The position numbers and the translations under genes are program-made. A stretch of 54,120 bases of DNA from Flavobacteriales bacterium. Its GTDB lineage: Bacteria > Bacteroidota > Bacteroidia > Flavobacteriales_D > Crocinitomicaceae. Of the stretch, positions 8,932 through 17,906 are shown piece by piece. Below the pieces are notes generated by a model. That model made no database searches. It was given only the letters and a program-made list of their open reading frames with translations, and had not been told where the DNA came from. Positions within the stretch are counted from its first letter, which is position 1. Each line of letters starts with the position of its first letter. The stretch spans positions 1 to 54,120 of the forward strand of contig CANHOA010000020.1 in the NCBI GenBank assembly GCA_947462255.1, read 5' to 3'.

Positions 8932-9858
8932 TTATTCGGTATCGAGTTTATATTTGGTTGTATTTGTGCATTGCACAACCTTTCCTTTTTGTGTTTTAAT
9001 AGAAATATCTTGATACCCATTCCTTAGAATAAGATCTTGAACTCTACTAAAATTATTAACACTATTATTTTTAGTGACTTTGATAGTTTCCGCTTTCTTG
9101 GTTTTATCATTAAAGGTGATTTCGATTTTGGAAATATCATCTTGCTTCAAAAGTTTTAGAATCATCGCTTCGTCTTTCGATAGGATATTTTGATGCTCTG
9201 AACATTCGTCTTCACCGAGGAACTTAATTAAATCCTTGATTATGTCGAACAAAGAAATACTCAAATAAGTTTTACCTAAAAACTCACTCAGTTTTTGATT
9301 GTAATCTTCATTCGGATTAGATTTTTCGTAATTAAATAAAATTACCTCACCATTTTCATTTATTAATATTCTGCGGTCCGACCTTGTTAGGATTAAGTCA
9401 AGAAGAATATTTTCAAGAAATGTCGGTCTAATTTTACTTACAAACTCAAGAAAGTCGGCAGATTTGTATAAGTTCTCGATGTCTTTTCTTGTGAGTGTAT
9501 TATCCTGTGAAATCATAAAGTCCACTGCGTTGTCATCGATAATCGCTAATTCTTCGGCTTTCGGCAGAGTACAAAGTTCTTCCTTCAGTTGTTTTATGAG
9601 GTCAAGTGGAAGATTGTACGCTCTAAGTTTTTGAATTAATTTTAACCAGAAGGATTCAGCTAAGTTAAAGGAATACGTTGCACCTATCGGATTTCTGTTA
9701 ATTAGCAAGTCCATTTTATCCCAATGATTGAGTATTCTCGCAGGGATATCTATATTTTTTCTATTATATCTTGGTATTCTTATGAAGTCCAAGGGTTCTT
9801 TTTCGTTGGCATCAAGATGATTCATGCCCTTAGAATATATATCAAATTTATTTTTCAT
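8932..9858 (-). CDS. Hypothetical protein of the recombinase operon
   Basis: 308 aa, not recognised. The N-terminal segment RKNIDIPARILNHWDKMDLL weakly resembles a MerR-type recognition region (residues about 34-54). The rest is mainly helical with charged stretches, and the C-terminus is lysine-rich and beta-like (KIEITFNDKTKKAETIKVTK). No enzyme motif is seen. It is on the same strand as the recombinase and upstream of it, so it is probably the first gene of that operon. A good -7 element sits 4 nt before its ATG. It may regulate recombination; this is inference. Confidence 0.6.
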   Translation of the reverse strand: MKNKFDIYSKGMNHLDANEKEPLDFIRIPRYNRKNIDIPARILNHWDKMDLLINRNPIGATYSFNLAESFWLKLIQKLRAYNLPLDLIKQLKEELCTLPKAEELAIIDDNAVDFMISQDNTLTRKDIENLYKSADFLEFVSKIRPTFLENILLDLILTRSDRRILINENGEVILFNYEKSNPNEDYNQKLSEFLGKTYLSISLFDIIKDLIKFLGEDECSEHQNILSKDEAMILKLLKQDDISKIEITFNDKTKKAETIKVTKNNSVNNFSRVQDLILRNGYQDISIKTQKGKVVQCTNTTKYKLDTE

Positions 9859-9862
9859 GATT

Positions 9863-9870
9863 CAAAGGTA
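9863..9870 (-). promoter_or_regulatory. -7 element of the recombinase operon, probably giving a leaderless mRNA
   Basis: Reads TACCTTTG on the minus strand (TAnnTTTG), only 4 nt from the ATG at 9858, so transcription would start at or beside the start codon. A TTG lies about 22 nt further upstream. Confidence 0.45.
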
Positions 9871-9914
9871 GCAATAAAAATAATACAGATTACAATAATG
9901 TAAGAAGAATTATT

Positions 9915-9922
9915 TATATTTG
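9915..9922 (+). promoter_or_regulatory. -7 element for the 126-aa gene
   Basis: TATATTTG, an exact TAnnTTTG match, 14 nt before the ATG at 9937 and divergent from the element at 9863-9870. No -33 TTTG at 19 nt. Confidence 0.45.
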
Positions 9923-9936
9923 TAAAAAAAAGAGTA

Positions 9937-10317
9937 ATGGAATACAAAGACGGAAAGTATTGGCATGAATGCGGATTTGATTTATGTGGTTGCGAATTTT
10001 ACGGTCGCTTGAACCAGATTTACTGTTCGCCAGCATGTAAACAAGCACACAACAATCGAAAGACAAGTAAAGTTAACCAAGCAGCAAATGGAGCGGACTT
10101 GAAAATTAAAAAGGCAATACGAATAATAATGGGATTGTTCAAGCCTGACAGAGATGGCAAGTTTGTTATTCATCAAGTTCAGCTTGCATCGTTGGCATTC
10201 CCTTTCGATTTACCAACAATTACAGTTAAGGACGACCGCTACAATGGAAAAATGTTCGGTTTCGGCTCCTTTTGCTTTTATCAACAGGATGGAAATTTTA
10301 TTTTTTACAAAATCTAA
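9937..10317 (+). CDS. Hypothetical zinc-finger protein (126 aa)
   Basis: The N-terminus contains a cysteine/histidine cluster (HECGFDLCGCEFYGR, then YCSPACKQAHNNRK), consistent with one zinc-binding finger at residues about 9-45. The C-terminal half (from FKPDRDGKFVIH) is a small beta-rich region ending FGSFCFYQQDGNFIFYKI. Not recognised. It is divergent from the recombinase operon with its own -7 element, and followed 5 nt later by a 62-aa membrane protein, so the two probably form a small operon. Function unknown. Confidence 0.6.
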   Translation: MEYKDGKYWHECGFDLCGCEFYGRLNQIYCSPACKQAHNNRKTSKVNQAANGADLKIKKAIRIIMGLFKPDRDGKFVIHQVQLASLAFPFDLPTITVKDDRYNGKMFGFGSFCFYQQDGNFIFYKI

Positions 10318-10322
10318 TAAAT

Positions 10323-10511
10323 ATGGCACACGTTAATTTTAATCACTTGAATGCTTCTGCGTTCAACAGTTTCGTTCCAGTAGCGACAAAAACAGCGAAT
10401 AATCAATTATTCAAAAATGTACTCATTGTTGGTGGACTTGCACTTGTTGTATGGGGTATTTATAAAGTAAGTCAATCAAAAAAAGTGGAAATAAAGGAGG
10501 TTCAAGAATAG
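10323..10511 (+). CDS. Small single-pass membrane protein (62 aa)
   Basis: ATG at 10323 was chosen because an upstream in-frame start would overlap the previous gene and read through its 3' end. There is one hydrophobic segment, VLIVGGLALVVWGIYKV (about residues 33-49), with a charged tail SQSKKVEIKEVQE inside or outside. No family recognised. It probably belongs to the operon of the preceding zinc-finger gene and is convergent with the RT partner gene. Confidence 0.5.
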   Translation: MAHVNFNHLNASAFNSFVPVATKTANNQLFKNVLIVGGLALVVWGIYKVSQSKKVEIKEVQE

Positions 10512-10517
10512 ACCTTT

Positions 10518-11165
10518 TTAGATCCGACAACCTTCCATTTCAACAGCAAATTCTTCTTGCAGATTAAGAAGGGCATCTTTTGCAAAGTCAATATCCCTCT
10601 CTTTTAAGTAATAGAAGTTTATTTTTTGCTTTCGGATTTTGTCATCATCACCTCGCTTGAGGCGGTGCTTAGATTTATTCAAATCCTCATAAATGGCATT
10701 GAAATAAGTCCCGATTTTTGATCTGAAATCATGTTGAGCGTGTACAAACTCCAAATGTGTAAAAGCCGCTCGATCATCTGAGAGGACGTATCCCTCTGTA
10801 GGATGCTTTTTTATTATTGATTCTTTTAAATTCTGTTGAATGTGGTCTACTACAACATTTGAAAAGCAATCAATTATTTTTTGAAGCCAGTTAACAAGAT
10901 TATAACCACCAAGTTGACGGCATTTGATTTGGATATTTAAACAAGCCTTGGCTTCTTCAGTAGCATCTTTGTATATTAAAAGATTTAGTGCTGAAATAAA
11001 AGAAACTTTCAGCCCCGATTCGCAAATATCTTCTATCAAATATTCTAATGGCCTTAAAAATGCTTCCTTTCGATATTCCTCGGCTTCTACTAACGAGCGC
11101 ATTCGAAGTTGGTGAGCACTTGATTGCTCATTATTTTCTCCGCTATAATCCTTATTCCAACTCAT
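10518..11165 (-). CDS. Helical partner protein of the reverse transcriptase
   Basis: 215 aa, predicted mostly alpha-helical and charged, with no recognised domain. The start ATG overlaps the RT stop by the 4-nt ATGA (11162-11165), so the two are translated as a pair. An R-x4-H string (RAAFTH, in SDDRAAFTHLEFVHAQHDF) is present but lacks the polar residue typical after the Arg of HEPN nucleases, so I do not call HEPN. By context it is probably an effector or scaffold of an RT-based defence module; this is inference. Confidence 0.65.
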   Translation of the reverse strand: MSWNKDYSGENNEQSSAHQLRMRSLVEAEEYRKEAFLRPLEYLIEDICESGLKVSFISALNLLIYKDATEEAKACLNIQIKCRQLGGYNLVNWLQKIIDCFSNVVVDHIQQNLKESIIKKHPTEGYVLSDDRAAFTHLEFVHAQHDFRSKIGTYFNAIYEDLNKSKHRLKRGDDDKIRKQKINFYYLKERDIDFAKDALLNLQEEFAVEMEGCRI

Positions 11166-12889
11166 AATATGCCAATGGTTTTAGCAATGTCATACTTACT
11201 TAACTGCCCTAAATTCTTCTTGTGATAATAATGAAGCAATGTGGTTTTTAGAAACGTGTTCTTTTCTAACTCAATGCTGTGCTTCACCGTGGAATAAAGT
11301 TGGTGATTGGGCTCGACCTGCAAGATCAATAGTCTGTAATAAGCCAATTTTACATACAATGAATCTGTTGCCTTAAGTTTTTTAAAGCAGTTCCGAAGTT
11401 CTTCAGTCGTTAATTCCTGGCTAATGGCTAAAGTGACAATGAATTGGTGCTGGATCCACTCGTAAAGTCTAAACTTCTCTATATGGTGGAGCAGTTTATC
11501 TTTTAAGGATGAATTAGCCTCGTACTTAGCTAAAATCCAATTGAACTGATTTGCTTTTGCTATAAATTTCCGAGATAATAGAAACCAAACATCGATATAT
11601 GCTGTATTTGGTTTGTAATTGAATTCCAAAGATTCCGATAACGTTAATAAACTTCGGTATTCAAATCCAATTTTAAGCCAATCTTTTTGATGTTTTCGAA
11701 GATCTTTTTTAATGCTTTCTTCCTCTATAAATTCGACAGAATCGCCTACTTTTTTAATCTTACTCCAAATAAATTTATCAAGTACATCAAATTCCTTTTC
11801 TAAGTATTCTTTTGCCTCCTCATCTGATGAAAATTCGAAGTCTCGCGTAAAGTAAAAGTCACCTTGACTTGCTCCACCAAATTGTTCAGTTAAATCAATT
11901 TGATCAATGGAATCGGATTCAGTTTTGTCAATTTTTGGTTCTACTTCTTCTTCAAAAGCGATTGCCAAATAGGCCATAATATCGGCATTGTCAATTTTCT
12001 CTTTTTCTCGATCTTCATCCAACTTCTCTATCAACGTCTTTTTAGAGTTAATACTCAGACCATTTGACTTTAGGAATTTGTCAATCTCAACCAGTACTTC
12101 GATTAATTCCTCTTCATTTGATGAATAAATACGGAAGTCATCCATATAGCGATAGTAACTCAAGCCTCGACTAACCATTTTTTCATCAATGTCACCTAAA
12201 TAGACATTGGCAATAAAAAATGATGCTTGAGGTCCTTGTGGAATACCAACTCCTGGTGTAGCCGATTCAGAAGTACCAGACCAAGTATTCAGGCACTCAC
12301 TAAATAAATCCAAAACGGCAGAGTCAATATCAAATTTCTTGTACAATAATTGTAAAAGTTTGCTGTGTGGAATACAGTCAAAAAAGCCTGTGATGTCGGT
12401 CTCAAGTTTATATGTCATCGATCGGTCATCAACCTCTGCATTTACTGATTCAGCAAATTGATTCCATTTTGACATCCACAATTCGAAAAAGTAAAAACGA
12501 GGATTTTCAATAGTCAAAAGATCAACTCCTAGTTTTACTTCTTCATTTAAAACACTTCCAAATACAAATCTTTCATATTTTTCAGTTGTGTCATATGCTC
12601 TGTACGCAATTGTATCGCAAATGCATTGGTAAACAATGGCATCTTCAATGCAAAGAATGGTTTTTGCACGTTGCGTTCCGGTTGCTTTTGGCTCGTAGAA
12701 TTTCGCTGGTCTTGATGGCTTGTATTCACCCGCAATTAAAAGTTCGGATAAATAAAGTAGGTTATTGTCAATATTTGACTCAAATAACTCAATACCAGCA
12801 TAGTCTTTAACGTCACGGTTACTATCTCTGATAGTACGTTCCCAGGCAATAGTAAGATTTGGTATGTCGAAGTAATTTTTCAGAAACAA
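11162..12889 (-). CDS. Reverse transcriptase of the Abi/unknown-group (DRT-like) type
   Basis: 575 aa. RT motifs are in order: a template-grip region (KPSRPAKFYEPKATGTQRAK); motif A in YKLETDITGFFDCIPHSKL (Asp165); GVGIPQGPQASFFIANVYL; the catalytic YRYMDDFRIY (YMDD 248-251); and NSKKTLI. About 290 residues of mostly helical sequence follow with no maturase or endonuclease domain, as in Abi/UG defence RTs rather than group II introns or retrons. The start is TTG at 12889, because an in-frame stop lies two codons upstream and no ATG fits. It is divergent from the restriction operon. The subclass cannot be assigned by eye. Confidence 0.85.
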   Translation of the reverse strand: MFLKNYFDIPNLTIAWERTIRDSNRDVKDYAGIELFESNIDNNLLYLSELLIAGEYKPSRPAKFYEPKATGTQRAKTILCIEDAIVYQCICDTIAYRAYDTTEKYERFVFGSVLNEEVKLGVDLLTIENPRFYFFELWMSKWNQFAESVNAEVDDRSMTYKLETDITGFFDCIPHSKLLQLLYKKFDIDSAVLDLFSECLNTWSGTSESATPGVGIPQGPQASFFIANVYLGDIDEKMVSRGLSYYRYMDDFRIYSSNEEELIEVLVEIDKFLKSNGLSINSKKTLIEKLDEDREKEKIDNADIMAYLAIAFEEEVEPKIDKTESDSIDQIDLTEQFGGASQGDFYFTRDFEFSSDEEAKEYLEKEFDVLDKFIWSKIKKVGDSVEFIEEESIKKDLRKHQKDWLKIGFEYRSLLTLSESLEFNYKPNTAYIDVWFLLSRKFIAKANQFNWILAKYEANSSLKDKLLHHIEKFRLYEWIQHQFIVTLAISQELTTEELRNCFKKLKATDSLYVKLAYYRLLILQVEPNHQLYSTVKHSIELEKNTFLKTTLLHYYHKKNLGQLSKYDIAKTIGIL

Positions 12890-12983
12890 AGTTTAGATTG
12901 GAAAAATACATAATATATCTCATTAAACTTACACTTTTATAGAATATTATTTTGTACTTTTCACTTTCAATTTTAAAAAAATC

Positions 12984-13187
12984 ATGAATTGCATCAAGGA
13001 AGTATTGGAAGATCAAGGGAGAACCCAGCGATGGTTGGCAGATAAACTTGGTAAAAGTTACAATATGGTGAATGCCTATGTGCAAAACAGGCAACAACCT
13101 CGGATAGAGATACTTTACGAAATAGCAGATTTGCTTGCTGTTGACGTAAAGGATTTGTTGGTATCAAATAAAATTGAACTGAAATGA
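12984..13187 (+). CDS. XRE-type helix-turn-helix regulator (C-protein-like)
   Basis: 67 aa, essentially one HTH_3 domain: TQRWLADKLGKSYNMVNAYV (recognition helices), then QPRIEILYEIADLLAVDVKDLL. Its stop overlaps the hsdM1 ATG by 4 nt (13184-13187), making it the first gene of the restriction operon. Size and position match controller proteins that time restriction expression after entry into a new host. It may also act on the divergent RT promoter in the 94-bp gap; this is inference. Confidence 0.85.
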   Translation: MNCIKEVLEDQGRTQRWLADKLGKSYNMVNAYVQNRQQPRIEILYEIADLLAVDVKDLLVSNKIELK

Positions 13188-14656
13188 AAATAACTCTTTC
13201 TCAACTCGAACAATACCTTTCAAAGGCCGCTTGGATTCTAAAAGGACCAGTGGATGCCTCTGATTTTAAAATATACATATTCCCTTTATTATTTTTTAAA
13301 AGAATTTCAGATGTTTACGATGAAGAATTTCAAAGTGCCATGAAGGAGTCAGAAGGTGATGAAGAATATGCTTCTTTGCCAGAATTCCATCGATTTGTAA
13401 TTCCTAAAGAGTGTCATTGGAATGATGTTCGAGAAACAACGACTAATGTTGGATTAGCAATCGAAAAAGCCTTACGTGGAATTGAGCAAGCAAACCAAGA
13501 GTTTCTTTACGGTATTTTTGGAGATGCGCAATGGAGTAACAAGAATAAACTTTCGGATCGCTTATTAATCGATTTGGTTGAGCATTTTTCCCAATACAAT
13601 TTATCTAATTCCATGGTTGACCCAGATATGTTGGGACAAGCCTATGAATACTTAATCAAACATTTTGCAGATTTAACAAATAAGAAGGCTGGTGAATTTT
13701 ACACTCCTCGTTCAGTTGTACATTTATTAGGATTGATTTTAGATCCTCACGAAGGAGAAACCATTTATGATCCTGCTTGTGGTACGGGCGGAATGCTTTT
13801 GGAATGTGTTGGACATTTGAAAGAAAACAAAGAAGATTACCGCACCTTAAAATTGTTTGGTCAAGAGAAAAATCTAACATCCAGTTCTATTGCGAGAATG
13901 AATATGTTCTTGCATGGAATTGAAGATTTCTCAATTATGCGTGGAGATACATTACGCAACCCAGCTTTTTTCGAGGCTGATGGTTTGAAGACCTTTGATT
14001 GTGTAATAGCAAATCCTCCATTTTCTCTTCAAGATTGGGGTGAAGAAAATTGGGTAAATGACCCATATGGACGAAACATTGCTGGAGTGCCTCCAAAAAG
14101 TAATGGGGATATGGCTTGGGTGCAGCATATGATCAAGTCGATGAACAGCACCGGTCGCATGACGGTAGTTTTACCTCACGGTGCCCTCTTCAGAAAAAAT
14201 GCAGAAGGCAAAATTCGCAAAGCGTTAATTGAGCAAGATTTATTAGAAGCAGTGATTGGTTTGGGAGCAAATATCTTCTACGGAACTCAATTAGCGGCTT
14301 GCGTGCTCATTTTCAGACAGAATAAAGAAGCATCAAAAAAGAAAAAAGTACTATTCATTGATGGTTCTGATCAAGTGCGAGTTGGACGCGCACAAAATTA
14401 TTTGGAAGAAAATCATGTGAAGCAAATATATGATTGGATAACAGCATTTCAAAACGTAGAAAGTTATGTAAAAGTAGTTACCTATGATGACATTGCTGAA
14501 AACGATTTCAACTTGAACATTCCTCTTTATGTTGAGAAAATTATTGAGGACAATCTACCTTCTGTTGATGAGGCTTTATCTGAATTGAAATGTGCATGGG
14601 AAGAAAGCCAGAAAGCAGAAGAAAAATTTAAAACGATACTAAAACAGTTTATATAA
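13184..14656 (+). CDS. hsdM: Type I DNA methyltransferase subunit, first copy
   Basis: 490 aa: an HsdM N-terminal domain (YIFPLLFFKRISDVYDEEF) followed by an N6-adenine methyltransferase domain. The SAM-binding motif is DPACGTGG (196-203) and the catalytic motif is NPPF (277-280). It would methylate adenine once partnered with HsdS. It is clearly paralogous along its whole length to the second HsdM gene downstream, but it has no HsdS directly after it; instead a DUF262 gene begins at the base overlapping its stop. Whether it pairs with the single HsdS or works with the DUF262 protein is not visible. Confidence 0.92.
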   Translation: MKITLSQLEQYLSKAAWILKGPVDASDFKIYIFPLLFFKRISDVYDEEFQSAMKESEGDEEYASLPEFHRFVIPKECHWNDVRETTTNVGLAIEKALRGIEQANQEFLYGIFGDAQWSNKNKLSDRLLIDLVEHFSQYNLSNSMVDPDMLGQAYEYLIKHFADLTNKKAGEFYTPRSVVHLLGLILDPHEGETIYDPACGTGGMLLECVGHLKENKEDYRTLKLFGQEKNLTSSSIARMNMFLHGIEDFSIMRGDTLRNPAFFEADGLKTFDCVIANPPFSLQDWGEENWVNDPYGRNIAGVPPKSNGDMAWVQHMIKSMNSTGRMTVVLPHGALFRKNAEGKIRKALIEQDLLEAVIGLGANIFYGTQLAACVLIFRQNKEASKKKKVLFIDGSDQVRVGRAQNYLEENHVKQIYDWITAFQNVESYVKVVTYDDIAENDFNLNIPLYVEKIIEDNLPSVDEALSELKCAWEESQKAEEKFKTILKQFI

Positions 14657-16449
14657 TGGCATACGAAGCACCTATCACAATAAAAAAGGCAATTGACAAT
14701 ATTCGAAAAAAGCACTATGTCTTACCGTCTATTCAGCGAGAGTTTGTCTGGGATACGATGCAAATAGAAAGATTATTTGATTCTTTGATGAGAGATTATC
14801 CAATTAGCACTTTTTTGTTTTGGAAAGTGGATAAAAATAAAATCAAGGATTTTCAATTCTATGAGTTTCTAAAAAATTACCACGAACGAAATTCGACTCA
14901 TAATACCAAAGCCGATTTGAGTCAAGAGGAAGATGTTATCGCTGTTTTGGATGGACAGCAGCGAATGACCTCCATGTATATTGCGCTTACTGGTTCTCAC
15001 GCAAAAAAAATGCCTTATTATTCTTGGAATAGTGACAAAGCATTCCCTAAAAAGTATTTGTTTTTGAATTTGCTTAAAAAAGCCGACGATATTGAGTTGG
15101 AGTATGAATTTCGTTTTTTGACAAAAGATGAGGCTGTTAATGACGAAATAAATTTTTGGTTTGAAGCAGGAAAAGTACTAGATTTTACTGATTTAAGTAA
15201 AGTCATGGAGTTTTTGATGCTTAATGGCCTAATGGATACTTCAAAGTATACGCAAGTGCAAGCATCTTTGGCATTAAACACATTGAATCAATTATTTAAT
15301 GTAATTCATCAAAAAGGATCAATAAGTTACTTTTTAGAAGAAAGTGAAGAGTTAGATAAAGTGCTTCAAATTTTTATACGCATCAATAGCGGTGGCACCA
15401 AATTAAGTTACTCTGATTTACTACTTTCAATTGCAACAGCCCAATGGAAAGAGAAAGATGCCCGTGAAGTAATCCACGAATTTGTTGATGAAATAAATCA
15501 AATTGGTGACGGTTTTGATTTTAATAAAGATTTTGTTCTAAAATCATGTTTGGTTTTAGCAGACTTTTCAGACATCAAATTTAAAGTCGATAACTTCACA
15601 AAAGCCAATATGGCAACTATTGAAAAAAACTGGGATGACACGGCTTCAGCAATTAAAGCCGCTGTTGGACTTATTTCCAAATATGGTTTCAATAGAGACA
15701 GTTTAACCGCTTCTACTGCAATTATTCCAATTGCTTATTTTATTTTCAAAAACAAACTTGATGCTAAGATTCTGCATCATTCATCGTGTGAAAATGACCG
15801 TAAATTAATTATGGAATGGTTATCAAGAGTCCTCTTAAGAGGAACTTTTGGAGGGACACCAGATGCTATTTACCCAGTTATCAGAACATTAATCACTGAG
15901 AATCCTGGTCGTTTTCCATTACCAGAAATTATTGCACATTACAGAGGGAAACGAAAATCTATTTCATTCTCAGAAGATGACATAGAAAGTTTACTTGACA
16001 TTCAATACGGTCAAAAAAGAGCATATAGCGCTTTAACGCTTGTTTATTCATCTTTAAATTATTCATTCAAATACCATCAAGACCATATTCATCCTAAATC
16101 ATTTTTCAATAAACGGAAATTAGGAACATTAGGAATTGAAGATGATAAAGTAAAGGATGAATTCATTTCGAAGTATAATTCTCTGGCAAATCTTCAACTT
16201 TTAGAGGCCACAGAAAACATCGAGAAAAAAGATAAGCAGTTTAAGGATTGGTTAAATGAAAAGTATCAGAATGATTTTGACAAAATGAACTACTTATCCT
16301 TAAACCACATCGCAAACGATACATCACTTGAATTTACTGACTTCATACATTTTTATGATACGCGAAGAGCGACGCTTAAAAGCAAACTTATGCAGTTGCT
16401 AAATGTAAAAGCAGGTGAAGTTTTAACTATTGAATTAGAAACAGAATGA
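14656..16449 (+). CDS. GmrSD-like DUF262/DUF1524 protein
   Basis: 597 aa. The N-terminal DUF262 domain has VLPSIQREFVWD and the signature LDGQQRMTS (QQR at 101-103). The C-terminus has DHIHPKSFF (476-484), the HNH-like motif of DUF1524. Known relatives are GmrSD-type modification-dependent restriction enzymes and related stand-alone nucleases, so this is probably a nucleotide-driven DNA nuclease. It overlaps hsdM1 by one base and hsdM2 by ATGA (16446-16449), embedding it inside the type I methyltransferase genes. That placement suggests a joint role, or one enzyme whose target depends on the methylation made next door. Confidence 0.87.
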   Translation: MAYEAPITIKKAIDNIRKKHYVLPSIQREFVWDTMQIERLFDSLMRDYPISTFLFWKVDKNKIKDFQFYEFLKNYHERNSTHNTKADLSQEEDVIAVLDGQQRMTSMYIALTGSHAKKMPYYSWNSDKAFPKKYLFLNLLKKADDIELEYEFRFLTKDEAVNDEINFWFEAGKVLDFTDLSKVMEFLMLNGLMDTSKYTQVQASLALNTLNQLFNVIHQKGSISYFLEESEELDKVLQIFIRINSGGTKLSYSDLLLSIATAQWKEKDAREVIHEFVDEINQIGDGFDFNKDFVLKSCLVLADFSDIKFKVDNFTKANMATIEKNWDDTASAIKAAVGLISKYGFNRDSLTASTAIIPIAYFIFKNKLDAKILHHSSCENDRKLIMEWLSRVLLRGTFGGTPDAIYPVIRTLITENPGRFPLPEIIAHYRGKRKSISFSEDDIESLLDIQYGQKRAYSALTLVYSSLNYSFKYHQDHIHPKSFFNKRKLGTLGIEDDKVKDEFISKYNSLANLQLLEATENIEKKDKQFKDWLNEKYQNDFDKMNYLSLNHIANDTSLEFTDFIHFYDTRRATLKSKLMQLLNVKAGEVLTIELETE

Positions 16450-17906
16450 CCCAACAACAACTTGAAAAATACCTCTGGGGAGCAGCAACTCTTTTGCGCG
16501 GAACCATTGATGCTGGAGATTATAAGCAATACATTTTCCCATTGCTTTTTTTTAAGAGAATTTGCGATGTGTATGACGAAGAATTTGAAAATGCCTTAGC
16601 AGAAAGTGATGGCGATTTAGAATATGCTGCATTTGCTGAGCACCACAATTTTATCATTCCAAAAGGATCACATTGGAATGATGTGCGTGAAACGACTGTT
16701 AGTGTGGGAATGAAATTGCAAGATGCGATGCGTTCCATTGAGCAAGTAAACCCAGATACCCTATTTGGGATTTTTGGTGATGCAAGTTGGACCAACAAAG
16801 ACCGACTTTCAGATGAAACACTAACCAACCTCATTGAACATTACTCGCAACACAAACTGAATTTAAAAGCCGTTGCCGATGATAAATTGGGCAATGCATA
16901 CGAATACCTCATTAAAGAATTTGCCGACGATAGCGGACATACAGCGGCAGAATTTTACACCAATAGAACGGTAGTAAAACTCATGACCATGATTATGGAC
17001 CCACAACCAGGTGAAAGTGTGTATGACCCTACCTGCGGTTCTGGAGGTTTGTTATTGAATTGCGCTTTGCATTTGAAAGAAGAAGGAAAAGAATACCGCA
17101 CCCTAAAACTGTACGGACAAGAAATTAATTTGCTGACTTCTGCCATTGCCCGAATGAACATGTTTATGCACGGTATTGAAGAATTTAGCATTGTTCGAGG
17201 TGATACCATAGCGCAACCTGCCTTTTTACACAATGATGAATTGAAGAAGTTTAACGTAATCTTGGCCAATCCTCCATATTCCATTAAAGCCTGGGACCAA
17301 AAAGGTTTCGCCAGTGATCCGTATGGTAGAAATTTATGGGGCGTGCCTCCACAAGGATGTGCCGATTATGCCTTCCAGCAGCATATTCAGAAAAGTTTAG
17401 ATGCGAAAAATGGCCGCTCCATTTCATTATGGCCACATGGAATTTTGTTTAGAGATGCAGAAGCAACAATGCGCAGAAAAATGATTGAAGAGGATTTGGT
17501 AGAATGTGTGATTGGTTTGGGACCTAACATGTTTTACAATTCACCGATGGAAGCGTGTTTGTTGATTACAAAAACAAATAAAAGCAAAGAGCGACAAGGT
17601 AAAGTTTTAATTATTAATGCAGTTAAAGAAGTAAGACAAGAGAAAAACATTGCGTATTTAGATAAATCTCACATAGAAAGAATCTACAAAAGTTATTTGA
17701 ACTTCAAGGATGAGGACGGATTTGCAAAGGTTGTTAAACTTGAAAAAATTCTTGAAAATAAGGCAAGTTTGAATATTGCTCAATTTGTTAGTAATGTGGA
17801 TCAAAAAGAAAATGTCTTATCCATTGATGAAACATTAAAAGAATGGAATGAAACTTCAGTTAGATTGTCTGCAAGTATGAACGAATTATTTGAAGTTTTG
17901 AAATGA
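16446..17906 (+). CDS. hsdM: Type I DNA methyltransferase subunit, second copy
   Basis: 486 aa with the same two-domain layout as the first copy: SAM motif DPTCGSGG (194-201) and catalytic NPPY (275-278). Long stretches align with copy one (FPLLFFKRICDVYDEEFENA, HWNDVRETT, GIFGDASWTNK). It overlaps hsdS by ATGA (17903-17906), so this is the natural HsdS partner for an M2S complex. The C-terminal residues are typical of HsdM and not truncated. Confidence 0.93.
   Translation: MTQQQLEKYLWGAATLLRGTIDAGDYKQYIFPLLFFKRICDVYDEEFENALAESDGDLEYAAFAEHHNFIIPKGSHWNDVRETTVSVGMKLQDAMRSIEQVNPDTLFGIFGDASWTNKDRLSDETLTNLIEHYSQHKLNLKAVADDKLGNAYEYLIKEFADDSGHTAAEFYTNRTVVKLMTMIMDPQPGESVYDPTCGSGGLLLNCALHLKEEGKEYRTLKLYGQEINLLTSAIARMNMFMHGIEEFSIVRGDTIAQPAFLHNDELKKFNVILANPPYSIKAWDQKGFASDPYGRNLWGVPPQGCADYAFQQHIQKSLDAKNGRSISLWPHGILFRDAEATMRRKMIEEDLVECVIGLGPNMFYNSPMEACLLITKTNKSKERQGKVLIINAVKEVRQEKNIAYLDKSHIERIYKSYLNFKDEDGFAKVVKLEKILENKASLNIAQFVSNVDQKENVLSIDETLKEWNETSVRLSASMNELFEVLK

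Noticed and set aside
8832..9020. 62-aa minus-strand frame between the recombinase and the 308-aa gene
   Set aside because: Overlaps the start of the 53-codon gene and the end of the 308-aa gene in another frame, and has no domain or good start signal.
12890..12983. Retron-type msr/msd RNA beside the reverse transcriptase
   Set aside because: No long inverted repeat or branching-G structure in the 94-bp gap, and the RT lacks retron features; it looks like a regulatory gap.
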